From: Adenophora triphylla var. japonica
Lineage: Eukaryota > Streptophyta > Magnoliopsida > Asterales > Campanulaceae
Direction of reading: 5' to 3'
Length of the DNA: 64,000 bases
NCBI GenBank assembly: GCA_022495995.1
Contig: JAFEMH010000339.1
Location: 770,851-834,850, forward strand
In this document: positions 25,271-36,079 of the stretch, piece by piece
Position numbering within the stretch: the first letter of the stretch is position 1
Layout: the number at the start of each line of letters is the position of its first letter
The notes under the pieces: generated by a model
Told to the model about the DNA's origin: nothing
What the model saw: only the letters and a program-made list of their open reading frames with translations
Database searches by the model: none
Made by a program: the position numbers and the translations under genes

Positions 25271-26244
25271 ATAGTGTATAGGGTATAGTGTATATGGTAT
25301 AGGGTATAGGGTATAGAGTATAGTGTATAGGGTATAGGGTATAGGGTATAGGGTATAGGGTATAGGGTATAGGGTATAGGGTATAGGGTATAGGGTATAG
25401 GGTATAGGGTATAGGGTATAGTGTATAGTGTATAGGGTATAGGGTATATTGTATAGGGTATAGGGTATAGGGTATAGGGCATAGGGTATAGGGCATAGGG
25501 TATAGTGTATAGGGTATAGTGTATAGGGCATAGGGTATAGGGTATAGGGTATAGTGTATAGGGTATAGTGTATAGTGTATAGGGTATAGTGTATAGTGTA
25601 TAGTGTATAGTGTATAATGTATAGTGTATAGTGTATAGGGTATAGTGTATAGGGTATAGTGTATAGGGTATAGTGTATAGGGTATAGGGTATAGGGTATA
25701 GGGTATAGTATATAGTGTATAGTGTATAGTGTATAGGGTATAGTGTATAGGGTTTAGGGTTTAGGGTTTAGGGTTTGGAGCTTAGGGTTTAGGGTTTGGA
25801 GCTTAGGGTTTAGGGTTTAGGGTTTAGGGTTTAGGGTATAGGGTATAGTGTATATGGTATAGGGTATAGGATATAGCATATAGGGTATAGTGTATAGTGT
25901 ATAGGGTATAGTGTATAGGGTATAGGGTATAGGGTATAGGGCATAGGGCATAGGGTATAGGGCATAGGGTATAGGGTATAGGGTATAGGGTATAGGGTAT
26001 AGTGTATAGTGTATAGGGTATAGGGTATAGGGTATAGGGTATAGGGTATAGTGTATAGGGTATAGGGTATAGGGCATAGGGTATAGGGCATAGGGTATAG
26101 TGTATAGGGCATAGTGTATAGGGTATAGGGTATAGTGTATAGGGTATAGGGTATAGTGTATAGGGTATAGTGTATAGTGTATAAGGTATAGGGTATAGTG
26201 TATAGGGTATAGGGTATAGGGTATAGTGTATAGGGTATAGGGTA
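25271..26244. repeat. TATAGGG telomere-variant tandem array with a TTTAGGG core
   Basis: About 970 bp of head-to-tail 7-mers, mostly TATAGGG, with TATAGTG, CATAGGG and TATATGG variants. In the middle, at about 25752-25838, the unit becomes the canonical plant telomere repeat TTTAGGG, broken twice by GGAGC. The long open frames on the complementary strand (repeats of the type YTLYPIP) arise because the 7-mer has no stop codon in that direction; they are not genes. Confidence 0.9.
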
Positions 26245-26508
26245 TTTATTGACTCATATTTATTTTTTTAGTGTAATTTAAAATAATTTTCATGTTTTAT
26301 ATAATTATAAAGAATGATATTTATTAAATTAAAATTAATAAATATTTATGTGGTATTTGTTTTTTCAAAAATAATATTTATTGACTCATATTTATTTTTA
26401 TGAGAGTAATTTAAAATAACTTTCATATTTTACATAAAAAAATAATGATATTTATTAAATTAAAATTAATAAATATTTATGATTTATTTATTTTTTTTCA
26501 AAAATATC
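26245..26508. repeat. AT-rich tandem duplication, 132-bp period
   Basis: Two diverged copies begin TTTATTGACTCATATTTATT at 26245 and 26377. No coding content. It may be internal to the CACTA element that ends at 27081. 26509-26589 is more AT-rich sequence without features. Confidence 0.7.
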
Positions 26509-26589
26509 ATAAATATTTATGATATTTTAATGTTTTTTAGTTTGTTATTTTGTTATTTAGTTCTAAAAATAAACAAAAAAATATTAACT

Positions 26590-27081
26590 TATCAGCGGCG
26601 GAAATATTCCGTCGGTGTTTAATCAAAAAAAAAAAACATTTAATTTCACCGTCGGAATATTTCCGACGCTGATAAATTAAAAAAAATTAATTATTCAGCG
26701 GCGGAAATATTCCGTCGGTGTAATATTCTAAAAATAAAAATAAAAAATATTTTAATTTCACCGTCGGAATATTTCCGACGCTGTTAAATAAAAAAAATAA
26801 AAAATGATATATTTCCACCGTCGGAATAATTTCGTCGCTGATAAAGATTTAGCGGCGGAATATTCCGTCGGTAAATCAACCGCGAAAATAGTGGCGGTAA
26901 TTAAACGAATATTCGAGGAATATTCGTTTTAGCGGCGGAATTTAGCGGCGGAATTAAATTTCGTCGCTAAATTTGACGCCAAAATAATTCCGACGCTAAA
27001 GCTTATATTCCGCCGCTATTTAGCGACGGAATGAGTCCGTCGCTGATAATTCCGTCGCTAAAACACCTGTTTCTGGTAGTG
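26590..27081. mobile_element. Terminus of a CACTA (En/Spm) DNA transposon with subterminal repeats
   Basis: The right end reads CCTGTTTCTGGTAGTG, the complement of CACTACCAGAAACAGG, a typical CACTA terminal inverted repeat. Inside it lie about ten alternating copies of GGCGGAAATATTCCGTCGG and its variants in both orientations, each nearly self-complementary, as in transposase-binding subterminal regions. The next three bases, ATA, would be the target duplication. The opposite end is not found in the window. Confidence 0.75.
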
Positions 27082-27956
27082 ATATCTGTATAAGAAGAGG
27101 GGGAAACAGGGGAATCAGTTCTATACACGGTTTCATGGGACCTAGTTGACACACTAAGGGGCGACCTAAATTTCCCCGGAAAGCTAATTCTGTTCCTAAG
27201 AAAAGAGGGTTTATTGGAATCCTGGACATAAAACACAGCTAGATGGTCAAGAAGCTCATGGAAGAGGTGAAAGGACACAACTCTTGGATCATTCGTTTCT
27301 AAGATACCTAAGTCCTCTCCCATAGGCAAGGTCAATTCAGTAAAGCGCAAGCCTCAACGGGTCAAAATTGAAGTGCATTCCTCCATAGTCATCTCTCTTC
27401 ACTCTCCGTTCAAGTGTTTATAAACCCTACGGTTGACATTACAGTATCTATACCAAGCTCCAGGTTCAGTGCTAAAGGTCCTAGCCATGGCGGAATTGGA
27501 AAAATTACGGAAATTGAAACCCTAATATTGAGGGAAAAGAGGAATACCTTAATTAGCTCGAGAGAAGAGGATTACAGACGGAGACGAAAGCTTTGATTTA
27601 ACCGATTGCCTTTTCGCTATTTTCGCCGGAGTTCAAGGAATCAGAGAGGGTAAAAGTTGTAAACGAAGAAGGATTCTGCTATATATATTTTCCGGAATTG
27701 AAAGGGAAAAAGAAAAATTCAAAAAATTAATTTCCTAATTAATGAAGGGAAACAGTTTTCAAGACGGACTCTCAAACGTCAAAAACAGTAATCATTGCGA
27801 AATTCGGTGCTCTTCCAGATCTAGCCGTTCAACATTCAACGTTCAGGATTGAGCCACGTCACTATAGTCGACTGAGCATCAGAACGAGTAGCGACCTGCG
27901 AGTCACATCAATCCTCATCAAAATTTTCTTAACTTCCTAGTCGACAAAGTCAACTC
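27082..27956. other. Unidentified stretch, possible broken host gene 5' region or Gypsy 3' region
   Basis: No family is recognised. On the minus strand a TATATATA box near 27683-27690 is followed by a plausible leader, an ATG at about 27489 opening a 29-codon frame, and a 115-codon frame at 27003-27350 that runs into the CACTA end. This could be the start of a host gene cut by the CACTA element. The right part could equally be the 3' internal region of the Gypsy element whose LTR starts at 27973. I assign no function. Confidence 0.25.
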
Positions 27957-28630
27957 AAAAGTTGGGGGCCACTGAACATACCAAAAGTAACTAACTGGGC
28001 CAAGCGAGTAAAGCCCAGTCCTCAAGCAATTATGTCCACCCCATTCTCAGTGGGCTAGGCCCAATCAGTACATGGCTCTAGGCCCATCTCATGTATCAGT
28101 CGACTAAGTCATTGTCCGACCTACTAGGTCCCGACCTAACTTAGTTCGACCTTATGACCCAGTCATATTTCGAGTACGATCCAACTCTACTCGTCAGTCA
28201 GGTCGACCCAAACACAAGTGTCGACCTCGACCTGCCAAAGCAAGTGTCGACCTAACGGCTACAGGCGCACGTGCAATTACTCTGGCCATAACTGCTCCCC
28301 TATAAATCAGGGACCGTTTAAGACACGTTCAAATAATGCGTAACTGTCCCTAAAACATCGGAGCACATGTAGCCCTGTCATTAAACCACCTACATCTACT
28401 ATAAATACATTACCACTACCAACGGTGCAAAGGTAATTGCAATTTTGTCATTTGAATCATCTTTATTCAATACATTTTTGCTCTCCAAGTCATATACTTA
28501 CTCTCACGCCCGAGGGTCTAAGCCGGAGACACATCCGGCTAGTCGTGGGTTCTTGTTTTCAGGTCAAGGAGCCAAGTGATCAGTCCTGCCACGTGGACGA
28601 AAGTTGATAAACACTTTTCTTGCGGCATCA
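27957..28630 (+). repeat. Polypurine tract and 3' LTR of a Tat-like Gypsy element
   Basis: AAAAGTTGGGGGCCAC at 27957-27972 resembles a Tat/Retand polypurine tract and is followed by TGAACATACC. A TATAAAT box lies at 28301-28307 after CTGCTCCCC, and a typical CA end lies at 28630. The rest of this element is missing or unrecognised. Borders and lineage are inferred from TG/CA ends and motif style. Confidence 0.5.
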
Positions 28631-29727
28631 AAAAGTATATCCATAAAAAAAATTTAAATGATTCTACAAGTAAAATTGTTTTCGAGAAAGGGCAATAGTA
28701 TGTTAATATTCGTGTATAATGAAAAAATAAAAAAATAGTAGGTATTATTAAAAATTAGTTTTTTCAAATGCATAGAAAAAACTAGTTTTAAAAATTTACG
28801 GTGACATTTTCGTAATTAACCGAAACTTCATTTAAAACGTGCGGTATCATTTTTGTAATTAACTGACATTTTTAAAAAAACATTAATAGTATTTTTCAGT
28901 GTCATGTCTAGTGTAAAATTGTGTCAATTGATGTTTTTGTATTGCAAGTAATATTGTTAAATAGTGCAGTAATGTTAGTGTTAAAAAAAAATGTCATATG
29001 CAGTGATAAAAATGTCAGTTTAAGTTATAAAAAGTGTTAGAGGTGTTACTAAATTCCGATTATTTATGAAAATGCCATTATTTTAAAAAGAAGTTTCAGT
29101 TATCTACAAAAAAAATTTCATTTAACTACGAAAATGTCAATGCATATTTTTTAAAATTATTTTTTTCAAACTACTTGAAAAAACTGATATTTTCTAAGAT
29201 TTTGAAAAAAAAAAAAAGAAAAGAAAAGAAGAGGGACTATAAAATAGTGAGTAAACATATTAGTGGATAATATAATATTGATGCAGGAAAATAAAAGAAA
29301 ATAAAAAGCGGTGTGTACGAGAGAAGATGGAAGAAGAGTTGTGGTTGGGTAAGAGGTACATTGCTTTCGTCATGACAGCCACATTTTCAAACATAAAATA
29401 TGGTAGTCTATCTTAACGCCTCAGTGGACTGGACTGGGAGGTTAGAGTCCAATTAAATTAATTAACGCAATTAAAGCATCATTTACGAGTTTCTAGGTTT
29501 AATTTCAATGCAAATCGAGGTCATTTTAATATTTCAAGCAGAGAAAGAAGCAGCTGTTAGTAGTTATATTGTACCTTAAAAAACTTTGAATTTTGAAATG
29601 AGAGGTGTGATATGGGGTTGATCACAAGAGAATTTGAATGTAACGGTTGGAGATTAGTGGTTCAATACAACATTAATCTCTCTCAGCTTATCTAAAAAAA
29701 AAAATTCTAACAATCACTCGTCAATTA
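28631..29727. other. AT-rich intergenic DNA, nothing recognised
   Basis: No open frame of note, no LTR ends and no RNA gene. It contains A- and T-runs and short imperfect repeats of the type AAAATGTCA. Confidence 0.6.
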
Positions 29728-29885
29728 TTACAACAACAACAACATTATCTCAATATTGTCGCAAAGGATTCCATCTACTGGGATAACATGGTTGGATATA
29801 CGCAGTGTTGTCCATATATTAAAAGCATATAAATATGGGATAACATGGTCGAATATACGCATTTTTACCCATGCATTAAATTACA
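29728..29885 (-). repeat. Possible decayed SINE with (TTG)n tail
   Basis: The stretch starts with ACAACAACAACAACA and later has TATACGCAG, an arrangement like the reverse of tRNA-derived plant SINEs ending in (TTG)n. A 45-base segment beginning GGGATAACATGGT is duplicated about 60 bases later (29779 and 29838). The resemblance is weak. 29886-30024 holds nothing recognisable. Confidence 0.3.
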
Positions 29886-30062
29886 AAGAGGACTGTTTTC
29901 ATATGAATCATGATGAAAATTACGTCAAAAATTACATAAACTGAGTGCTGATTCATAACAAAAAAGCGCAGAAAGTTTAGTGAGCTATTTTGCATTATTC
30001 TATATTATTTTGAGTAGGTCTAGGGAGAAACGCGTTTCTCCATAAGTTATGGAGAAACGGGT

Positions 30063-30475
30063 TTCTGGATATCCAGAAGCTTTAGGATTGATATCCAGAA
30101 GCTTTGGGACGGATATCCAGAAAAAAGATTTGAGACCAAATCCAAGGCCAAGACCAAATTTACGTCTGGATATCACTTTCACAAGGTTACGGATATCCGA
30201 ACATTGAATATGGATATCCAGAAGCCTTAAAACTTATATCCAGAAGCCAATTCTAAATTTCTGGATATCACTTACATAAGGTTCTGGATATCCTTTCAAA
30301 GAGTTCTGGATATCCAGAAGCTTTATAATTCATATCCAGAAGCTTTATAATTGATATCCAGAAGTTTTTTAATTGATATCCATAACCCAAAACCTTTTTA
30401 ATTGATATCCAGAAGCTTTATAATTGATATCCAGAAGCTTTTTAATTGATATCCAGAACTCAAAACCTTTTTAAT
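30063..30475. repeat. GATATCCAGAAGCTTT repeat array with 16-bp palindromes
   Basis: Roughly fifteen copies of GATATCCAGAAGCTTT or shortened forms, spaced about 20-45 bp and partly separated by TATAATT. Where the left neighbour is TTCTG the unit becomes the perfect palindrome TTCTGGATATCCAGAA. Spacing is too irregular for a satellite or CRISPR array. Confidence 0.85.
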
Positions 30476-30677
30476 TGAACAGTATAAAAATTGAAAATCA
30501 AGAAATTACACGAATTTCAGTAACCAATCGGACGGAAACAAAAAGGAATTCGGAACGAAGCAATTGAATTGTGTAATTAAAACAGGAACAATTTGAATTG
30601 GGTTTGAAGCAAAAACAAATGTTCCTGAATTTCTAGGGCCGATGACGAGCTCAGTATTCAAGCGGCAGCAGTCAATC

Positions 30678-30979
30678 ATGAGTCTGCGGAAAGGCTCAAA
30701 GGTTTGGGTTGAGGACAAGGAGTGGGCGTGGATTGCAGCTGAAGTTTTTGATTTTGTCGGCAAACGTGTTCAAGATGTTACTGATGCTGGAAAGAAGGTG
30801 AGAATTAGATGATTTTGTGGGTTGATTGTTTGAAATTTTTGTGATTTTGATGTAGGAATATGCAATTAGTTGTAAATTTGATGGTTATTGGTTGCTAAGT
30901 ATTGAGTTTGCCGGAGAGGCTGTTTGCTAGGGATGTGGATGCGGATTACGGAGGAGTGGATGATACGACTAAGTTGGCG
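30678..30979 (+). pseudogene. Captured fragment of a class XI myosin gene (N-terminal exons)
   Basis: An ATG at 30678 opens 40 codons starting MSLRKGSKVWVEDKEWAWIA, the N-terminal SH3-like domain of plant class XI myosins, and stops at a GTGAG donor at 30798. After an intron-like stretch, about 30908-30979 reads LPERLFARDVDADYGGVDD and TTKLA, matching the following myosin exon with its GVDDMTKL motif. The similarity runs into the terminal inverted repeat and stops. The acceptor is off by one base for the donor phase. The motor domain (P-loop, switch regions) is absent. This is a gene fragment, not a functional myosin. Confidence 0.8.
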
Positions 30980-31012
30980 TTTCTCCATAAATTATGGAGA
31001 AACGCGTTTCTC

Positions 31013-31273
31013 AGCAGATTTTAGCTATTATTTTCAAGCCAAAAAAAACAGTAATTTTTTGGCTCAATCGAAAATGATGAAGCCAAAAAATGAATGACCA
31101 AATTGACAATTCTGTTTATTTTCTCGCACCATATTGTATACTAGTCATCTTCTTTTGGATATGACCAAATTTAAGAATTTCCATGTAGTATGGAATTTGG
31201 ACAATTTTTAAAACTTAAGGAACTATCAAGAACTTCAAGAAATGTGCATCTGAATTATTCTATTTCCCCATTG
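31013..31273. other. Short AT-rich stretch, nothing recognised
   Basis: Non-coding DNA between the inverted-repeat unit and the MITE-like half element. Confidence 0.5.
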
Positions 31274-31450
31274 CTCCCTCCGTTTTAAAATAAATATCGC
31301 AATTGAATTATAAACGTTTTTAAAAAAGGTGTTGATGATGTCAAAAACGTTCAAATCAGCAAAAATGCAGCGACATGTTTTATCCAGGTTTTATCTAGAA
31401 CATTAAATGTTGGGATGGAGACAGCGCTTTGACCCGTTTTTTGACCCATA
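31274..31450. mobile_element. Left part of a MITE (Stowaway/mariner-like)
   Basis: CTCCCTCCGTTTTAAAATAA is the characteristic terminal inverted repeat of Stowaway-type and related plant MITEs. The matching right end is not before 31450, where element B starts, so B probably inserted into the MITE and the other half lies beyond the window. Confidence 0.5.
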
Positions 31451-32961
31451 TGTTGGTCCCAAAGGTGCAACAAGAGTATGAAAACAGCTAGAAGGGGGTG
31501 AATAGCTGTATAAAAAATTTCTACTCTTTTCAAAAATTCAACCTTGGCTTACTTGTGCTAAAAGTGTGGTCAAGTTAAAACCAACTTTCAAGCTTAGTAA
31601 AATGCACAACGGAAGTTTTCTAAGTGCAAAACTTAGTATTGAAAAATAGTGTGGTCGACCGCAAAAGTGAAAGTGTGGTCGACCGCGCGGTTGAAAATGG
31701 CTTAGGCAGATTTGTACTATAAACACAATTCAATATGCGGTTGGATGCAAGTGAAGATAAAACACAAGGAACAATAATAAAACTTATGAACTTGAAATAT
31801 GAAGTGCAGAAAGTAAATGACACGATATTTGGAGAGGTTCAATCGTTAAAGATCTACGTCCTCTATCAAGATGGTTAGTCTTGAATTTTCTAAGGGAGAT
31901 AGTATATTGATTTGAGTTGCAGTTACAAAGAGATACAAGTTGAGTGTCAATCAATCTTAAATCTAACTATCTTTTCTATGAAGCTAATCCTAGACAATAA
32001 CCAGTGTATGTGTGTATGTGCAAGATTCAAGAGCTCTTTATAACGATAGAGAGAGAGAGAGCTTGATGAATCTATGTGGTTATAAGGCTTGAGAGATTTT
32101 TCTGGGTTGGATATTCTTGAAGACTTGAAAGTGTTTGAAGATTCAAAGAAATCTGGAGATGATGAGCTTCAACACTTTGAGGATTATAACAATGTCTCTC
32201 TGAACTCAAGCTTTCTGGATATGTGAAGATTCGTATTTTGCATGCTTGATCAAGAGGTCTATTTATAGCCTTGGAATAAAAATAGCCGTTGGAATTTCGT
32301 GTTGAGCAAGCTTCTAGGACAATGTGTTGTTGATGTTTAATTGGAGCACGTGTCCTTTTTGTCTTCATGTTGCAGAGTTAGTGGCAAGGTGGTATGCTGG
32401 TATGTCCTTTGTACGAGATATCCCAGCTGTCACTAATTTGAATTGCAACGGTATAATTCTGAGTTAACTACGAGTTGTGATCAGAATTAAGTTCTCAATC
32501 TTCAAGTTTGGCTAAGGACTGGAGAGAGTGCGGTCTGGAAATTTATGCGGTCAGGAAAGCTATGCGGTTAGCTTTGATGTGCGGTCTTCCATGCGGTCAG
32601 TCAGTTCAATGCGGTTGGCATGGTTGAAGTGGTTGCCATGTACATGCGGTTGATGAGCTGACTTGTTTCCTTGAGATGCCAATGCGGTCAAGGCAATGTA
32701 CTGCGGTTAGTCATGTGCGGTCGGTTATGCGGTTGACCGCATGGCTTCAAGCTTTTACTCCTAGCCAAAAACACTTGGATGATTTTTTACCTAGATTAAC
32801 CTGCTCAAGCCTAAGTAACTTAAACTATAGAATGGACTTTAACTAAAATTTGAAGTAATAAAACTTCATACATAATATCCTATAGTCCATATAAAATAAA
32901 ATAGGTGATGATATCAATCAAATCAAGTAATAGGAGGGGTTTATAATAAGCATACCCAACA
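31451..32961 (-). repeat. 3' LTR of element B (1511 bp)
   Basis: TGTTGGGTATGC...GGGACCAACA on the minus strand, with TATAAATA at 32260-32267. It resembles the LTRs of A and C at both ends. It is rich in GCGGTT and GCGGTC, sometimes joined as the palindrome-like GCGGTTGACCGC. The left flank is CCATA; the other copy is outside the window. Confidence 0.88.
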
Positions 32962-34405
32962 ATCTCCCCCTATTTGATTGAGACCATTACCTACTATAAC
33001 AAAGGCTAATTCATTGTACTTGGTAAAAACATGTTCAAATAATTTTAAAAATGGTAAATCATGTCCCAAATCAATGCACATACATAAGCCTAAGTTATAG
33101 ATTTCTAACTTCCTATAAATATAAAAGAAATTTACACAGAGGAAGAGAGAAATGGTCATTTAGTGCATTCAACTGATGTTATCATGAAGTGCATGAATGC
33201 ATTAAACTAAATGTATGAAACATGCATAAGTATGAGATGTGCAAGATAAGCTATATGCATGAGTTATAAAATAATGCAATCATTATTTCACAAACAAGAA
33301 GTTTGAATGAATAAAGTTTTTAAGGGATAATGATGCATTTAAACTTAAGAAAATAATAATTGTATCTTACAGACTTTCAAAAGTTTTAACAAAAGAAGGA
33401 AGCAATAATCAAAAGGCTTTCAGAAAGTCTTCATCAATCTTCATTGTTCAATGCAAGTCGAAGCTGTCACGGTCACGAATGACGACATAATTGTTGACTG
33501 TAGGATCAGCTTGAGGGGCAGGGGCTGGATAGGTCTTCAGGCATGTAAAGTGCAGAGGCTTTAGCTCCAATGGCTTGAAGGACTCTCCTCAGCTCAGCAG
33601 CTTCTCCATTTATGGCAGCTTGTAATGCGGTCAGTTGATTTTCCATATTCAAAAAGATGCCTCTTGAAGAGTTTGTGAGAATATCAATCCTTGATGTTTG
33701 TTAGTCAATGCGGTTGGAATGAACTCCAAGGCTTTGACTCAAACTCTTGAATCTATCTCCCAACACTGTAAAGGCAACATTTACTGAAGTGTCAATGTAC
33801 TCTTCAATTTTCTTGATTCTTCCCACTACATCGGTTTATCCAAAGCCATTGCTTTAGACATTTCTTCCTTGCGTGTTTCATTTCGAGATGATAGTCCATG
33901 CAAGAGAGCTTGAGTCATTTTTCTCATAGCTTCCTTGATAAATTCTTGAGAGATGGAATTTTACGGAGTAGTAGGAACAAATGGAGTGATAGGAGCAACT
34001 TGACTTGAGCTTGTGGTATTTGACCGGACATGATGTCTTTGAAGGCCTTTGTTATCTGAATACTCTCCCCCCTTAATGGTTTCAATCAAAGGGAAGGAAG
34101 AGAGTCAACCTTGGTATGGAGGCTTTTGTGAGCAGTGCAAGTAAAGATTGATTTTTGAGGAGTTCGGCAATCTGTGATTGATTATCAAGCTGGATAGAAG
34201 TAAGAGTCTCAATGGATTGAAGAATTTTATCAAGATCAGCATTCTGAGTTGGCTTTGGAGATAGGATAGGGCTGAGAGGAGGAGTGTTGGCAGCAAAGTT
34301 AGGCTCACCGCGGTTGACCGTGCGGTCAAAAAGAGCATCAGTCAGATTGGGTTCTTTGCTCAGGCCATCATTAATATTCTCTTAAAGGGCATCATCTTGA
34401 TCAGC
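32962..34405 (-). pseudogene. Polypurine tract, 3' UTR and degraded C-terminal coding part of the 3' ORF, element B
   Basis: AAATAGGGGGAGAT at 32962-32975 (minus) is the polypurine tract. About 32976-33420 is untranslated. From about 33430 to 34405 the frame of the 3' ORF continues after in-frame TAA codons (34406-34408 and about eight codons on). It shows a Leu-rich, coiled-coil-like C-terminus as in A and C, with several breaks. The two TAA codons are consistent with C-to-T changes in CAA. Confidence 0.55.
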
Positions 34406-35944
34406 TTATGTATTCACCATCTCAGCATGAACTTCCTCAACAGAGATATTTTGATCATTAGCATCATCTGCAGGTTTCTCAAAGTTTTCTTCAAGCCAAT
34501 TACTATCATCAAAAACCACATTGGTTTTCTTTGGCTCCAAATTCCCTTGAATTGAAGGAATGGAATCAGCTAAGCCATCGGATAGTTCTTCATCAGTTTC
34601 CTCAAGGCCCAAATCAGCAATGGTTTTTCTGACATTGACAATTCTTGGCTTTTTCTTTGGGGAGGCTTGGGCATCAGTAGTCTTTCTTTTCTCCCCATGA
34701 GATGAGGCACCAAAGAGATGATTAAAAATCTGTTGTTCCTTCACAGCTGATGGGGTTGGACTTTGAGAAATGATAGGGGAATTGGGCTTGGGTTGATTAG
34801 TTTTTGATGGAATGGGAGAGCTAGGCTTAGTAACTTTTGGAGCAGGGGCACTGAATTTTGAAAGTTTGATAGGTTTGGATGGTGCGGTCGACCGTGATGG
34901 TATGGTTGACCGTGGCTTTTCAGCTTGGCTTGGTGAGGAAGAGGGTTTGGTATGGCTTGGCTCCTGAATTCTGATTCCACCAGGTTTTCTTGGTGGATCA
35001 ACAAATGAGGCTTTCTTTCTTGGAGGTTCTTCTGCCTTGTCTTTTCCCTTGGCCTTCCTAGCCATTTCCCTTGGGTCCTCCTTTTCCTTGTTCTTGTTAA
35101 TAACAGGATCTCTTTCAATCTTCTCTTGGCCTTTGAGAGGCACAAATTCTTCTTGTGGATCCTTCTTCCAAAACTGAATATACAGATCATTATCGAATCT
35201 GTTCCTGAATGCCTGCATATGTTTTCTGGTAAAGATCTTGGATTTTGGAATTTCATCCTGAAGTTCTTGATGCCTATCAATGTATTTGCTTATCTTCTCT
35301 ATCTGAGCCAGTATGAGAGAAATGAGTCTGGTATGAGTTATGTATTTGTTATGACCAGTAGCTTCATTCTTTTGATATTCCAGAATGCTAGCTATCAGAC
35401 GTTGAAAGATGATCTTAGGCCAATGCAGTCTTTTACCAAGAAATATAGCTGCAGAGATCTTCCACTGATCATTGTTGAAATTGGCCTGATTTCCAGTTTT
35501 ACAGAAAAATGAGTGTCCAACAAGATAGCTGATATGATACATTAGCTCATCAAAAATTTTCCTTGGAGTTGTTGTTACTGCATTACTGCCAATCAATGAC
35601 ACGAATAGATCATCCAAATCCTTTTGATCTAGCTCCATAGGGTCAGTTCCGATGATGGGAATATTGAGGACAAATGCAATGTCTTCATAGTCTATATCCA
35701 ATGGAATTCCATTAATTTGAGTGCTTATGATCTTGATCCTTCTTCCTTTGTCATCTTTTACAAGTAGTTCTCTGGCATAGTGGAAGAATTGATCCACCAA
35801 GGCAGGAACATGGATTGGTTGCTTCATTTCAAGGAAAGGAAGAACTCCAGACTTTTTAAAGACTTTGAGCATTACTCTCCCAAGAGCGTCAAGAGATAAG
35901 TCTTTGTGGTCGATGACCCAACCATGTATAAAATGACTAGTGTT
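34406..35944 (-). CDS. 3' ORF ('envelope-like') exon 2 of element B
   Basis: An uninterrupted frame of about 512 codons starts on the minus strand at 35944, directly after an acceptor (TTCTTCTATGCAG). The N-terminal half is a globular domain homologous to that of C (GVLPFLEMKQPIHVPALVDQ, HISYLVGHSFFCKTGN, HWPKIIFQRLI). It resembles the 'putative plant transposon protein' domain seen in other plant retroelements; that resemblance is tentative. The middle is Lys-rich, then Pro/Ser-rich with PSSPIPSKTNQPKPN. The last part is acidic. No signal peptide or transmembrane helix is seen, so a membrane role is not supported. It is the best preserved copy of this domain in the window. Confidence 0.7.
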   Translation of the reverse strand, partial: NTSHFIHGWVIDHKDLSLDALGRVMLKVFKKSGVLPFLEMKQPIHVPALVDQFFHYARELLVKDDKGRRIKIISTQINGIPLDIDYEDIAFVLNIPIIGTDPMELDQKDLDDLFVSLIGSNAVTTTPRKIFDELMYHISYLVGHSFFCKTGNQANFNNDQWKISAAIFLGKRLHWPKIIFQRLIASILEYQKNEATGHNKYITHTRLISLILAQIEKISKYIDRHQELQDEIPKSKIFTRKHMQAFRNRFDNDLYIQFWKKDPQEEFVPLKGQEKIERDPVINKNKEKEDPREMARKAKGKDKAEEPPRKKASFVDPPRKPGGIRIQEPSHTKPSSSPSQAEKPRSTIPSRSTAPSKPIKLSKFSAPAPKVTKPSSPIPSKTNQPKPNSPIISQSPTPSAVKEQQIFNHLFGASSHGEKRKTTDAQASPKKKPRIVNVRKTIADLGLEETDEELSDGLADSIPSIQGNLEPKKTNVVFDDSNWLEENFEKPADDANDQNISVEEVHAEMVNT

Positions 35945-36079
35945 CTGCATAGAAGAAAAATGTGAGGACATAGAAAATTATATGCAGATGCGGTTGACCG
36001 TGATATTAATAAGTATAGTGCGGTCGACCGTATTTATGTGAGAAAGAATAAGGATTATGCGGTCGACCGTAAGATATGC

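Larger units (their letters stand above)
30025..31012. mobile_element. 988-bp inverted-repeat-bounded unit carrying a gene fragment
   Basis: A 36-base sequence GAGAAACGCG...GGAGAAACGG at 30025-30060 recurs in inverted orientation at 30977-31012 with about one mismatch. Each copy is itself a hairpin (TTTCTCCATAA / TTATGGAGAAA). Between them lie an array of GATATCCAGAAG repeats and two exons of a myosin XI gene. No target-site duplication is visible at the ends. It could be a non-autonomous DNA transposon with a captured gene (Pack-MULE style) or an unknown class. Confidence 0.5.

Noticed and set aside
25244..26112. Long open frames with repeated Tyr-Thr-Leu-Tyr-Pro-Ile peptides on the minus strand
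   Set aside because: They are the direct result of a stop-free 7-base tandem repeat read in all three frames; there is no start context or unique sequence.
28411..28421. CACTACCAAC as a possible left end of a CACTA transposon
   Set aside because: It lies inside a probable Tat-like LTR, lacks the rest of the terminal sequence and has no subterminal repeats.
30063..30475. CRISPR-like direct repeats
   Set aside because: Spacing is irregular, spacers are AT-rich and partly similar, repeats are palindromic, and the context is plant transposon DNA.
30678..30797. Start of an intact host myosin XI gene
   Set aside because: Only the first two exons are recognisable, the splice phase is off, and no motor-domain exons follow before the MITE and element B.
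35126..35512. Hydrophobic 128-codon frame on the plus strand
   Set aside because: It is antisense to the well supported 3' ORF exon 2 of element B.
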